Assembly: GCF_014926585.1 (NCBI RefSeq) | Contig: NZ_CP045422.1 | Span: 1,404,501-1,468,500, forward strand | DNA from: Devosia beringensis | GTDB taxonomy: Bacteria > Pseudomonadota > Alphaproteobacteria > Rhizobiales > Devosiaceae | Direction: 5' to 3' | DNA length: 64,000 nucleotides | Notes under the pieces: model-generated | Seen by the model: only the letters and a program-made list of their open reading frames with translations | Databases searched by the model: none | Told to the model about the DNA's origin: nothing | In this document: in pieces, positions 48,233 through 57,885 of the stretch | Layout: each line of letters starts with the position of its first letter | How positions within the stretch are numbered: position 1 is the stretch's first letter | Position numbers and translations under genes: made by a program

Positions 48233-48260
48233 GCCTCCCGCCCCGTGCGGGGCGAGAGGC
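48233..48260 (-). terminator. Strong hairpin between livK and livH
   Basis: Twelve-base arms (one mismatch) with loop GTGC, directly after the livK stop. It matches the position of hairpins after dppA and dctP and probably stabilises livK mRNA or attenuates read-through. Confidence 0.7.
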
Positions 48261-48277
48261 AGATCATCTGCCCGTTG

Positions 48278-49456
48278 CTACTTGGCGACGCCGTGCAGCG
48301 GATCCTTGACGGCGGGGATCTCCTCCAGGATCACGTTCTGCAGCTCGCCATCCACTTCCTGGACTTCGCGGATATAGACGGTCTGCACCACGTCCCGGGT
48401 TTCCGGATCGATCGACATCGGGCCGCGCGGGCTGTCCCAAGCCATGCCCTTGGCCGCTTCGACCAGGGCGTCGCCGCTGGTATCGCCATTGGTGGCCTTG
48501 AGCGCCTCAAAGATCAGGTGCATGCCGTCATAGCCGCCGATGGAGAAGAGGTCCGGCTTGCGGCCATTATTGGCGGATGTATAGCCCTCGACATAGGCTG
48601 CGTTCAGCGGGTCGTCGCGCTCGAGCGTATAGTGGAAGGTGGTGATGATGCCACGGGCGGTTTCGCCCATGCTTTCCATGGCTTCGGGATGGGTCAGCTC
48701 ACCCTGAGCCAGCACCTTGAAATCGGGCGGGGCAATGCCGCGATCGGCGAGCGCCTTGCCGATGGCCGCCGGCTGGGCGCCACCGGGGACGAAAATGTAT
48801 ACAGCTTCGGGCGAAGCATCGGCGACGCGCTGGACGAAGGCGGAAAAGTCCGGATTGGCGACCGGGGTGCGGTCCGCGCCGACAATGGTGCCGCCGGCTT
48901 CGGTAAAGCCCTTGGCAAAGGAGGCTTCGGCGTCGATGCCGGGGCCGTAATCGGCCACCAGGGTATAGACCTCGCGGATGCCCTGCTCATAGGCCCAGCC
49001 GCCGAAGGAATAGTTGAGCTGGGGAATGGTCACGCCGGTGCGCACGATATAGGGCGACTGTTCGGTGACGATGGAGGTGGCGGCGTTCATCACCACCATC
49101 AGCTTTTGCGCTTCGGTGGCGATTTCGGCGGCGCCGAGCGCTTCTGGCGTCAGGGCAAAGCCGGCCAGGATATCGACATTGTCGCGCACCACCAGTTCCT
49201 GCGCCAGGCGGCGGGCGACGTCGGGGGCCGGGCCGCCGGTGTCGCGCTTGATGATCTCGATGGTGCGGCCGGCCACTTCATTGCCGTGCTCGGCCAGGTA
49301 AAGGTCGATGCCGGCCTGGAGCTGGTTGGCGGCGTCGGCGAACGGGCCCGAATAGGGCAGGATGACGCCGATCTTGAGCGTTTCCTGGGCCATGGCGCCG
49401 GCCGAAAAGGCCAGCCCCAGGGCAAGCACGGCGGCCCCTGCTGTTGTCTTCAACAT
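48278..49456 (-). CDS. Branched-chain-type ABC transporter substrate-binding protein
   Basis: Periplasmic binding protein of 392 residues with signal peptide (MLKTTAGAAVLALGLAFSAGAMA). The fold of the Leu/Ile/Val family is clear: LKIGVILPYSGPFADAANQLQAGIDLYL, the GPAPDVARRLAQELV helix, NAATSIVTEQSPYIVRT and the C-terminal IREVQEVDGELQNV. Such proteins often bind hydroxycinnamates, benzoates or related aromatics when encoded with degradation genes. A TGTATACA site lies 75 bp upstream, so GntR control with ligM is likely. Start at 49456 has GGGAGGA. Confidence 0.85.
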   Translation of the reverse strand: MLKTTAGAAVLALGLAFSAGAMAQETLKIGVILPYSGPFADAANQLQAGIDLYLAEHGNEVAGRTIEIIKRDTGGPAPDVARRLAQELVVRDNVDILAGFALTPEALGAAEIATEAQKLMVVMNAATSIVTEQSPYIVRTGVTIPQLNYSFGGWAYEQGIREVYTLVADYGPGIDAEASFAKGFTEAGGTIVGADRTPVANPDFSAFVQRVADASPEAVYIFVPGGAQPAAIGKALADRGIAPPDFKVLAQGELTHPEAMESMGETARGIITTFHYTLERDDPLNAAYVEGYTSANNGRKPDLFSIGGYDGMHLIFEALKATNGDTSGDALVEAAKGMAWDSPRGPMSIDPETRDVVQTVYIREVQEVDGELQNVILEEIPAVKDPLHGVAK

Positions 49457-49530
49457 GAAATCCTCCCTAGTGTTTTGGCGAGAGGGCAGCCGGGTCAGTT
49501 GGGACCTCTGTTCTGCCTCGCCGGGTTGAG

Positions 49531-49538
49531 TGTATACA
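49531..49538. promoter_or_regulatory. TGTATACA site upstream of livK
   Basis: A perfect TGTATACA core (49531-49538) in the 164-bp gap between livK and pcaF, in the position expected for control of the livKHMGF operon. Flanks are less symmetric than at ligM. Confidence 0.6.
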
Positions 49539-49591
49539 TCGCCTCCAGTTTCGCCAAGTATCGGCGGGGTGGTAAAAAGTTCAACTCTCGC

Positions 49592-49618
49592 GGACCGAAG
49601 CGGATCGACCGCCGGTCC
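49592..49618 (-). terminator. Hairpin after pcaF
   Basis: Arms GGACCG/CGGTCC end 3 bp beyond the pcaF stop, and a T-rich run follows about 10 bases later on the minus strand. It fits a terminator for pcaIJF before livK. Confidence 0.5.
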
Positions 49619-49620
49619 CG

Positions 49621-50823
<1,203 letters not shown>

Positions 50824-50824
50824 C

Positions 50825-51496
50825 TCACAGCTCCGGAGCGACAAGGTCGCCAATCTGGTCGGGCAACACCAGTTCGGCCCCGGTCAGTACCTGCAGGTCC
50901 GCAACGCTCATGCCGGGCAGCTTTTCGCGCAGCACGAAGCGGCCGCCCTCAATATCGATGACCGCCAGGCTGGTATAGACGCGGGTGACGCAGCCGACGC
51001 CGGTCAGCGGCAGGCTACAGCGCTTGACCAGCTTGGGCTTGCCGTCCTTGGTGACGTGATCGGTGATGACGGCGACGCGTTTGGCGCCATGCACCAGGTC
51101 CATGGCCCCGCCCACCGCCGGCACGCCCTTGGGCCCGGTCGACCAATTGGCCAGGTCGCCATTCTCGGCCACCTCATAGGCGCCCAGGATCGCCACATCG
51201 AGATGGCCGCCGCGCACCATGGCAAAGCTGTCGGCATGGTGGAAGAAGGCCGCGCCCGGCTTGAGCGTCACCGCCTTCTTGCCGGCATTGATCAGGTCCC
51301 AGTCCTCCTCGCCCTCGGGCGGCGCTTCGCCGAAATTGAGGATGCCGTTTTCGGTGTGGAAAATGGCTTCGCGGCCGGGCGGCTGGAAGCGCGCCACCAT
51401 TTCGGGGAAACCGATGCCCAGATTGACATAGGCGTCGTGCTCGATGTCCTGGGCGGCGCGCCAGGCGATCTGGGCGTTGGAAAGCTTGTCGGTCAT
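50825..51496 (-). CDS. pcaJ: 3-oxoadipate CoA-transferase subunit B
   Basis: Beta subunit, 223 residues, of the enzyme that moves CoA from succinyl-CoA to beta-ketoadipate. The catalytic Glu lies in the ENG motif (HTENGILNFGEAP), with DAYVNLGIGFPEMV near the start and GVGCVTRVYTSLAVIDI near the end. Its ATG shares a TGATG with the pcaI stop, so both subunits are made together. Confidence 0.92.
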   Translation of the reverse strand: MTDKLSNAQIAWRAAQDIEHDAYVNLGIGFPEMVARFQPPGREAIFHTENGILNFGEAPPEGEEDWDLINAGKKAVTLKPGAAFFHHADSFAMVRGGHLDVAILGAYEVAENGDLANWSTGPKGVPAVGGAMDLVHGAKRVAVITDHVTKDGKPKLVKRCSLPLTGVGCVTRVYTSLAVIDIEGGRFVLREKLPGMSVADLQVLTGAELVLPDQIGDLVAPEL

Positions 51497-52215
51497 CAAT
51501 AGGCCACTCCATCGCGCATCAGGGCTTCTTCCTGTTTGGCATCGGCTACTTCGACGACGCGGGTGACGAAGAGGCCGGGGGTGATGACCTGTTCGGGGTC
51601 GATGTCGCCGGGCTCGACCACCTGATGCGCCTGGACAATGGTCATTGTGGCGGCGGCGGCCATCAGGGGAGAGAAATTGCGCGCCGCCTTGCGGAAGGTC
51701 AGGTTCCCCTGGCGGTCGGCCAGCTCGGCCTTGAGCAAAGCCACGTCGGCCTTGAGCCAGCGCTCCTGCACATAGCTTCGACCGTCGAACTCGGCCACCG
51801 GCTTGCCCTTGGCCAGATCGGTGCCAAAGCTGGTGGGGGTATAAAAGGCCGGAATGCCGGCGCCGCCAGCGCGGATGCGTTCGGCCAGCGTGCCCTGCGG
51901 CACCAGTTCGAGATCTATCTGGCCGGCCAGGTATTTCTCGGTAAAGGCGCGCGGATCGGCCGAGCGCGGAAACGAACAGACCATCTTGGCCACCATGCCT
52001 GCATCGATCATGGCGGCAATGCCGATGCGGCCATTGCCGGCATTGTTGTTGATCAATGTGAGGTTCTTCGGGCTGCCGGTCGCCTTGAATATATCGATGA
52101 GCGCATGGATCAGCTCGATGGGGGCGCCCGAGCCGCCAAAGCCGCCGATCATCAGCACCATGCCATTCTTGATCCCCGCCAGAGCGGTGGGCAGATCGGC
52201 CACTGTCTTGTCCAT
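51496..52215 (-). CDS. pcaI: 3-oxoadipate CoA-transferase subunit A
   Basis: Alpha subunit, 239 residues. The typical GMVLMIGGFGGSGAPIELIHAL, LINNNAGNGRIGIAAMI and GAGIPAFYTPTSFGT loops are present. The start at 52215 (MDKTVADLPTAL) is chosen over the long upstream frame, which is a product of the IclR gene region. First gene of pcaIJF, divergent from the IclR gene across an inverted repeat. Confidence 0.92.
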   Translation of the reverse strand: MDKTVADLPTALAGIKNGMVLMIGGFGGSGAPIELIHALIDIFKATGSPKNLTLINNNAGNGRIGIAAMIDAGMVAKMVCSFPRSADPRAFTEKYLAGQIDLELVPQGTLAERIRAGGAGIPAFYTPTSFGTDLAKGKPVAEFDGRSYVQERWLKADVALLKAELADRQGNLTFRKAARNFSPLMAAAATMTIVQAHQVVEPGDIDPEQVITPGLFVTRVVEVADAKQEEALMRDGVAY

Positions 52216-52273
52216 GCAAAGTCCTCGTTGCTTGCCCCAAGCCTTGCAGCCGCATGCTTGGCGGGCAAGGCAA

Positions 52274-52312
52274 TTTGTGCGATATGATGATTTTGTTGAC
52301 ATAGCGCACAAA
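52274..52312. promoter_or_regulatory. Inverted repeat between pcaI and the IclR gene
   Basis: Perfect 8-bp arms TTTGTGCG (52274-52281) and CGCACAAA (52305-52312) with a 23-base spacer in the 106-bp divergent region. A TTGACA-like stretch lies between the arms. It is a good candidate operator for the PcaR-like IclR protein on both genes. Confidence 0.65.
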
Positions 52313-52321
52313 CGAGGCGGC

Positions 52322-53083
52322 ATGCAGACGACAGCGCGCGACATCATGGGTGGCCTGGGCAAGGGGCTTCTCGTCATCGAGAGCTTCACGGCCGAGCGCC
52401 CGCGCCAGTCGATTGCCGAGGTGTCGGCGGCGTCGGGGCTGGACCGGGCCACGGCGCGGCGGTGCCTCCTCACCCTGGCCCATTTCGGCTATGCCGATTA
52501 TGACGGCAAATATTTCACGCTGACGCCGCGCATATTGCGGCTGGGCACGGCGTGCCTGGCCACCATGCCGCTGCCGCAGCTGGTGCAGCCGCAGCTCGAC
52601 GCGCTGGCGGAAATGCTGGGCGAAAGCGCCTCGGTATCGATCCTCGATGGAGGCGACATCGTCTATGTGGCGCGCGCGGCGCAGCGCAAGGTGATGTCGA
52701 TCGCGCTGATGCCGGGTTCACGCCTGCCGGCCTTTTGCACCTCGATGGGGCGGGTGCTACTGGCCGCCCTGCCCGAGCCGCAAGCCCGGGCGCAGCTGAC
52801 GGCGACCCCGCTCGTGCCCCGCACCCGCCATACGCTGACCGACCCCGAAGCGATTCTGGCCGAACTGGCGCGGGTACGGGCGCAGGGTTATGCGCTGATC
52901 GACCAGGAGGTCGAACTCGGCCTGCGCTCGATTGCCGTGCCGCTCTACAATGCGCGCGGCGTTGTGGTGGCGGCGCTCAATGTCGGGGTGGCAGCGACCC
53001 AGGCCGGCGTCGAGGACCTGACCGGGCTCTATCTGGCGCCTTTGCGCGCCATACAGGCCGAGCTGCGGGCGATGTTAGGCTAG
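52322..53083 (+). CDS. pcaR: IclR-family regulator, PcaR-like
   Basis: Regulator of 253 residues with an N-terminal winged helix (IMGGLGKGLLVIESFTAERPRQSIAEVSAASGLDRATARRCLLTLAHFGYADYDGKYF) and a C-terminal effector domain (SASVSILDGGDIVYVARA, PAFCTSMGRVLLAAL). PcaR, PcaU and PobR of this group activate beta-ketoadipate genes. Divergent from pcaIJF, it most likely answers to beta-ketoadipate or protocatechuate. Its last 9 bases overlap the convergent pcaB gene. Confidence 0.85.
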   Translation: MQTTARDIMGGLGKGLLVIESFTAERPRQSIAEVSAASGLDRATARRCLLTLAHFGYADYDGKYFTLTPRILRLGTACLATMPLPQLVQPQLDALAEMLGESASVSILDGGDIVYVARAAQRKVMSIALMPGSRLPAFCTSMGRVLLAALPEPQARAQLTATPLVPRTRHTLTDPEAILAELARVRAQGYALIDQEVELGLRSIAVPLYNARGVVVAALNVGVAATQAGVEDLTGLYLAPLRAIQAELRAMLG

Positions 53084-54106
53084 CCTGATCTGCTCGAGCA
53101 GGCGCAGGCTGAGGCGCAGGCTGGCGGCGGTGGTGACCAGCATGGGCGGCAGGGTCAGCCATTCGAGCGTCCAAGCGGCGCCCGAGCGCTCATATTCATG
53201 CACCATGGCCTGGCCCAGCGTGCCCGAGAGGCCAGCATTGTACCGCGCCAAAGCCACCAGCACTTCGGCGGCGACCGGATTGGCCTTGTGCGCCATGGAG
53301 GATGAGCCGCCCGCGCCTTCGAGCTTGAGCGCACCCAGTTCGGTCTGAGAGAGCAACGCCACATCGGCGCCGAACTTGCCCAGCGAGCCTGATATCAGCG
53401 CCAGGAGGTTCCCCAAGGCCACGATGGGGTCGCGCGTCGCCTGCCAGGGGCTGGCCGTGCCGAGATCAAGTCTTCTGGCCATGCCCGCGGCAATGGTGCC
53501 GCCATGGCCCTCGAAACTCTCGCGGTCGCCCACCGGCCCGCCCAGCTGCACCACCAGCAGCGTGCCGCGCATGGCGGTCAGCGCCTGGCGATGGCGGCGC
53601 AGCGGTTCGGCCCAGCTGTCGATCTTGGCGCGCCAGCGCGTCGGCAGGGCCGCCTGCATGCGGGTATGAGCCATGAGCGGCCGCTCGCCGGCGCTGCGCG
53701 CCAGCGCCTCGAACTCGGCCAGGAGGCCGGTCAGCCGGGCCTCATAGAGGTCGAAGATCTTTGCCAGGGACAGCATCAGCGCGGTGTCGATAATGTCCTG
53801 GCTGGTGGCGCCCCGGTGCAGCGCGTCGGCATGGGCCGGGTCCACGCGCGCGCGCAACTGCCGCAGCAGAGCCGGCACGACGACGCCATCGGCCAGCATG
53901 CCGGCAGCCAGCTGGGCGTGGTCCGGCACGAAGCCGGCAATGGCGTTCTTGATGGCGGCGGCAGCGTCGTCGCTGATCCAGCCGGCATCGGCACTGGCCT
54001 CGGCCAGCGCGACCTCGACCGCCAGCATGGCGGCAAGCTGGGCGTCGTCGGCGAGGATGGCGGCAATGTCATTGTCGCCGGCAAGGGCGGAAAGCCAGGG
54101 GGTCAT
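53075..54106 (-). CDS. pcaB: 3-carboxy-cis,cis-muconate cycloisomerase
   Basis: Fumarase/aspartase-superfamily enzyme of 343 residues that lactonises 3-carboxymuconate. The signature GSSSMAHKANP (about residue 257) and the earlier HRGATSQDIIDTALML are clear. It is shorter than the 450-residue pseudomonad form, as is usual in alphaproteobacteria. Separated from pcaG by 173 bp with a palindromic repeat, it may be partly uncoupled from pcaDCHG. Confidence 0.9.
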   Translation of the reverse strand: MTPWLSALAGDNDIAAILADDAQLAAMLAVEVALAEASADAGWISDDAAAAIKNAIAGFVPDHAQLAAGMLADGVVVPALLRQLRARVDPAHADALHRGATSQDIIDTALMLSLAKIFDLYEARLTGLLAEFEALARSAGERPLMAHTRMQAALPTRWRAKIDSWAEPLRRHRQALTAMRGTLLVVQLGGPVGDRESFEGHGGTIAAGMARRLDLGTASPWQATRDPIVALGNLLALISGSLGKFGADVALLSQTELGALKLEGAGGSSSMAHKANPVAAEVLVALARYNAGLSGTLGQAMVHEYERSGAAWTLEWLTLPPMLVTTAASLRLSLRLLEQIRLA

Positions 54107-54153
54107 GGCGCTATCCTATAGCGGTATTTGAACGCGCGAAACCTCTGCGGTCG

Positions 54154-54250
54154 CCTCCCTCCCCCTTGAGGGGAGGGAATGAGGGAGGGGGTCGATTGGA
54201 TCAACCCTTGAGGGACCCCCACCCCGGCCCTCCCCTCAAGGGGGAGGGAA
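54154..54250. repeat. G/C-rich inverted repeat between pcaG and pcaB
   Basis: Arms near 54156-54177 and 54228-54248 are near-exact inverted copies of CCCTCCCCCTTGAGGGGAGGG type, each of them self-complementary, with 50 bases between. It resembles the element at 34862-34970 and is probably a dispersed REP-like family. In the pca operon it may reduce pcaB relative to pcaGH. Confidence 0.7.
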
Positions 54251-54279
54251 GGCAACCCGGCCCTCCACCCCTCCCCCCA

Positions 54280-54900
54280 TCACATATCGAAAAACACGGT
54301 TTCTTTGTCGCCCTGCAGGTGAATTTCCAGCATGTAACGTACGGGATCGCCCTCTTCGCGGCGAGCGATCAGGGTCTGGCGGCGGCGCGGGTCCATGATC
54401 TTGTTGAGGACGAAATCGGTGCCATTGGCCTCGGCCTCATCCTCGAAATAGAGCCGGGTCTGCAGGCCGATATTGATGCCGCGGGCGACGATCCACAGAT
54501 TGACATGGGGGGCCATCAGCTTGCCATCGGGGCCGGGCACGGGGCCGGGCTTGATAGTGGCAAAGCTGAACACGCCCTCGCCATTGGTGGGCTGGCGGCC
54601 CCAGCCGGTAAAGGCCGGTGCCGCATTGGAACTGGGGCCCATGGGCGGCACATAGGAGCCATCACCATCGGCCTGCCAGAGCTCGACCAGCGCGTCATTG
54701 ACCGGGGCGCCCGAGCCGTCAAAAATCCGGCCGGCAATGGTGATGCGCTCGCCCTTTGTGTCGGGCGTCAGCATGGTGCTGCCGGGGTCGGTGGCGTAGA
54801 CGCCGCGGATCTCGGCAAAATTGGGCGTCAGCCCGATATGGACATAGGGCCCCGCCGTCTGCGACGGGGTTTCCTTGAGCGTCGGGACCGGGTGCAGCAT
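54280..54900 (-). CDS. pcaG: Protocatechuate 3,4-dioxygenase alpha subunit
   Basis: Subunit of 206 residues of the intradiol dioxygenase that opens protocatechuate between C3 and C4. The beta-sandwich patterns TPSQTAGPYVHIGLTP, GRIFDGSGAPVNDALVELWQADGDG and PHVNLWIVARGINIGLQTRLYFEDE are typical. The alpha subunit lacks the iron site. Start at 54900 shares TGATG with the pcaH stop. Confidence 0.92.
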   Translation of the reverse strand: MLHPVPTLKETPSQTAGPYVHIGLTPNFAEIRGVYATDPGSTMLTPDTKGERITIAGRIFDGSGAPVNDALVELWQADGDGSYVPPMGPSSNAAPAFTGWGRQPTNGEGVFSFATIKPGPVPGPDGKLMAPHVNLWIVARGINIGLQTRLYFEDEAEANGTDFVLNKIMDPRRRQTLIARREEGDPVRYMLEIHLQGDKETVFFDM

Positions 54901-55646
54901 CAGTTCCCCTCCAGCTTGTTTTCGAACATGGTCGAGCGACGGCCGCGCAGCACGATATCGAAGCGATAGGCCAGCGCGTCCATCGGGGTGGTGTTGTGGC
55001 GGTCGAGCCGGGCGATGAGCTGGTCGATGGCCGACTTGTCGGCAATCGAGCCGACAATCGGGCACTGCCAGATCATCGGGTCGCCCTCGAAATACATCTG
55101 GGTGATCAGGCGCTGGGCAAAGGCATGGCCAAATACCGAGAAGTGGATATGGGCGGGGCGCCAGTCATTGCCGCCATTGGGCCAAGGATAGGCGCCCGGC
55201 TTGACGGTGCGGAAGGAGTAAAACCCATTCTCGTCGGTCAAGGCCCGGCCGCAGCCGCCGAAATTGGGATCGAGCGGGGCGAGATAGGCCTCCTTCTTGT
55301 GGCGGTAGCGCCCGCCGGCATTGGCCTGCCAGAACTCGACCAGCGTATTGGGCACGGCCCGGGCATTTTCGTCGAGCACCTGACCATAGACGATCAGCCG
55401 CTGGCCGATGGCCTCGCTGCCGTCCTGGCTGAAATTGCGGATGAGGTCGTTATCCAGGGGATTGATGCTTGAATGGCCAAAGGTCGGCCCGGTCAACTCG
55501 GAGGCGGTGCCGCCCAGCGAGAGCAGAGCGTGCTTTGGCGCGCGGAAGGTGGTGCTTTTATAGCCCGGCGTATTGGCCGGCGGATGCCAGGCCCGGTCGC
55601 GTGGATAAAGGGCGCCATCCGCGCCGGGTAGAATGATGCCGCTCAT
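54900..55646 (-). CDS. pcaH: Protocatechuate 3,4-dioxygenase beta subunit
   Basis: Iron-bearing subunit of 248 residues. The N-terminal [21 protein letters not shown], the Tyr ligand region ([21 protein letters not shown]), [21 protein letters not shown] with the His ligands and the [12 protein letters not shown] strand match PcaH. Coupled to pcaG and overlapping pcaC by 4 bp, so the order is pcaD-C-H-G. Confidence 0.93.
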   Translation of the reverse strand: MSGIILPGADGALYPRDRAWHPPANTPGYKSTTFRAPKHALLSLGGTASELTGPTFGHSSINPLDNDLIRNFSQDGSEAIGQRLIVYGQVLDENARAVPNTLVEFWQANAGGRYRHKKEAYLAPLDPNFGGCGRALTDENGFYSFRTVKPGAYPWPNGGNDWRPAHIHFSVFGHAFAQRLITQMYFEGDPMIWQCPIVGSIADKSAIDQLIARLDRHNTTPMDALAYRFDIVLRGRRSTMFENKLEGN

Positions 55647-56041
55647 TGTGCCGCCTCCCGCTTGGCCTGTTCCTTGGCCAGTTCTTCCTTGGCAATCCTG
55701 AAGGCCCGGTTGGCTGCCGGTACGCCGGCATAGACGGCGACATGCAGCAGGGCCTCCTTGATATCGTCGGGCGAGCAGCCGGTATTGGCCGTTGCCCGCA
55801 CATGCATGGCCACTTCCTCATCATGGCCCAGCGCCGCCAGCAGCGCGATGGTCACCAGGGACCGCTCGCGCTTGGTCAGGCCCGGCCGCGACCAGACCGA
55901 ACCCCAGGCGCCTTCGGTGATGAAGCGCTGGAAATCGGCGTCGAAGGGAGTCTGGCGCGCGGTGGCGGCATCGACATGGGAGTCGCCCAGCACGGCGCGG
56001 CGAGTCGCCATGCCGGTGTCGAAGCGCGTGGGCTCAGCCAT
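55643..56041 (-). CDS. pcaC: 4-carboxymuconolactone decarboxylase
   Basis: Helical protein of 132 residues of the CMD/AhpD family, here decarboxylating gamma-carboxymuconolactone to the enol-lactone. The pattern [42 protein letters not shown] and [15 protein letters not shown] is diagnostic. Overlaps pcaD by 8 bp and pcaH by 4 bp. Confidence 0.92.
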   Translation of the reverse strand: MAEPTRFDTGMATRRAVLGDSHVDAATARQTPFDADFQRFITEGAWGSVWSRPGLTKRERSLVTIALLAALGHDEEVAMHVRATANTGCSPDDIKEALLHVAVYAGVPAANRAFRIAKEELAKEQAKREAAQ

Positions 56042-56828
56042 GGATGGTCTCCTTGAGAAAGCGGTCGATCAGCCGCGCCAGGGCGCCGGGCTGCTCGATA
56101 GAGGGAAGATGCCCGGTCTCGGGCAGGATGTGAAAGTGGGAGCCGGCAATGGCGTCGGCGCAACTGCGTACCAGCTCGACCGGGGTCGACAGATCGTCCT
56201 CGCCCGCCACGACCAAAGTCGGGGTGGCGATGGCGCCGATCTGCGTCCGCAGGTCGGTGTCGCGCAGGGTGGCGCAGGTGGCGGCATAGCCGGCGGCATC
56301 GCTGCGCAGGAAGAGATTACGCCAGCCGGCGAGCTCATCGGGATGGGCCTGGCGGAAGCGCGGGCTGAACCAGCGCTGCATCACCAGATCGGCAATGGCG
56401 CCCAGCCCCTGCGTATTGACTGTGTCGATGCGGGCATTCCAGCTGGCCGCGTCGCCAATGCTGGCCGCCGTGTCGCAGAGCACCAGCGCGCTCAGCCGCT
56501 CGGGCGCGCGCAAAGCCAGGCCCTGGGCGATCAGCCCGCCGACGGAGACGCCGGCCAGCGCCAGTTGGCCGATACCGAGGTGATCGAGCAGGCCGAGCAG
56601 GTCGTCGACATGATCGTCGAGCGTATAGTCGCCCGGCGGTGTATCGCTGATTCCATGGCCGCGCTTGTCATAGGAGAGCAGGCAGTAATCGGCCGAGAGG
56701 CGCTCGATAACGCCATCCCAGATGCGCGCGTCGGTGCCCAGCGAATTGACCAAAGCCAGCACCGGCGCCGTTGCCGGGCCGGTCAGCCGATAGGCCAGCA
56801 GCACCCCATTGATGCGAACGAAATCCAT
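56034..56828 (-). CDS. pcaD: 3-oxoadipate enol-lactonase
   Basis: Alpha/beta hydrolase of 264 residues that opens the enol-lactone to beta-ketoadipate. The nucleophile Ser is in GVSVGG, the oxyanion region in LVNSLGTDARIWD, and the catalytic His in ETGHLPSIE. The ATG at 56828 has CGAGGAG upstream and is preferred to an upstream in-frame start at 56897. First gene of pcaDCHG, divergent from pcaQ. Confidence 0.92.
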   Translation of the reverse strand: MDFVRINGVLLAYRLTGPATAPVLALVNSLGTDARIWDGVIERLSADYCLLSYDKRGHGISDTPPGDYTLDDHVDDLLGLLDHLGIGQLALAGVSVGGLIAQGLALRAPERLSALVLCDTAASIGDAASWNARIDTVNTQGLGAIADLVMQRWFSPRFRQAHPDELAGWRNLFLRSDAAGYAATCATLRDTDLRTQIGAIATPTLVVAGEDDLSTPVELVRSCADAIAGSHFHILPETGHLPSIEQPGALARLIDRFLKETIHG

Positions 56829-56895
56829 GGTTACTCCTCGCCCCGAGGATGCGCGCTGGGACGCGCCAAGTAAAATGATGACTGCTGCGTGACTC

Positions 56896-56911
56896 ATAAC
56901 CGGTGGATTAT
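56896..56911. promoter_or_regulatory. PcaQ-type operator between pcaD and pcaQ
   Basis: ATAACC-N4-GATTAT resembles the published PcaQ site (ATAACC-N4-GGTTAA), with two mismatches in the second arm. It is also a T-N11-A LysR box and lies 68 bp before pcaD and 53 bp before pcaQ. Confidence 0.6.
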
Positions 56912-56964
56912 GCTAATGGGCATATCTGGCCAATGTCAGGCCGCGAGATAACCGGAGCCCGGCA

Positions 56965-57885
56965 TTGCCGCAGCGCATCGACAACCGCATCAAGCTGCGG
57001 CACCTGAGCTGCTTTCTCGAAGTGGCCCGGCTCAACAGCGTCGGTCAGGCCGCCACGGCGCTGCATGTCAGCCAGCCGGCGATGTCCAAGACGATCCGGG
57101 AACTCGAAGAGATCGTGGGGGCCAAGCTCTTTGATCGCAGCCGGCGCCAGCTGGTGCTGAGCCCGTTCGGCGAGGTGTTCCAGCGCTATGCGGCGACCAG
57201 TCTGGCCGCCCTGCGCCAGGGGCTCGACGTGGCGCAAGGCACGCGCGAGGCCAGCGTGGTGCGGGTCGGCGCCCTGCCCACCGTTTCCGCCCGCATCCTG
57301 CCCGGCGCGGTCGCCGCCTTTACCGCTTTGCAGCCGGGCGCCCGCACCCGCATCATTACCGGGCCCAATGATTATCTGCTGGCGCTGCTGCGCGGCGGCG
57401 ATGTCGACCTCGTCATCGGCCGCATGGCCGAGCCCGATGCGATGGCGGGGCTCTCCTTCGAGCATCTTTATTCCGAACGCGTCGTGGTGGCGGTGCGGCC
57501 GGGGCATCCGCTGCTGAGCCAAACCAGTTTCAGCCTGCGCCTGATCGAGGCCTACCAGACGCTGATGCCGACGCCCAATTCGGTGATCCGCAGGCTGGTC
57601 GACCGCCTGCTGCTGACCCATGGCATCAGCGACCTGCGCGATCCCGTCGAAACCGTCTCCAATGCCTTTGGCCGCGCCTATATCAGGCAGAGCGATGCGG
57701 TGTGGATTATTTCCGAAGGCGTGGTGAGCAATGACGTGGCCGAGGGCCAGCTCATGCTGCTGCCGGTCGATACCAGCCAGACCACCGGGCCGGTGGGCTT
57801 TACCACGCGCAGCGCCACGGTGCCCAGCCTGGCCGCCAGCAGCCTGATGCAGGCGGTGCGCGACGCAGCGGCGGGGCTGGCCTGA
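56965..57885 (+). CDS. pcaQ: LysR-family regulator PcaQ
   Basis: LysR-type activator of 306 residues. The helix-turn-helix (LRHLSCFLEVARLNSVGQAATALHVSQPAMSKTIRELEEIVGAKLFDRS) is complete, followed by a substrate domain. In rhizobia PcaQ activates pcaDCHGB in the presence of beta-carboxy-muconate. The start is TTG at 56965, and the next gene's stop abuts its own stop. Confidence 0.9.
   Translation: MPQRIDNRIKLRHLSCFLEVARLNSVGQAATALHVSQPAMSKTIRELEEIVGAKLFDRSRRQLVLSPFGEVFQRYAATSLAALRQGLDVAQGTREASVVRVGALPTVSARILPGAVAAFTALQPGARTRIITGPNDYLLALLRGGDVDLVIGRMAEPDAMAGLSFEHLYSERVVVAVRPGHPLLSQTSFSLRLIEAYQTLMPTPNSVIRRLVDRLLLTHGISDLRDPVETVSNAFGRAYIRQSDAVWIISEGVVSNDVAEGQLMLLPVDTSQTTGPVGFTTRSATVPSLAASSLMQAVRDAAAGLA

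Noticed and set aside
48796..48803. A TGTATACA match inside livK
   Set aside because: It is within coding sequence (Val-Tyr codons) and far from a promoter, so it is most likely chance, though an internal binding site cannot be ruled out.
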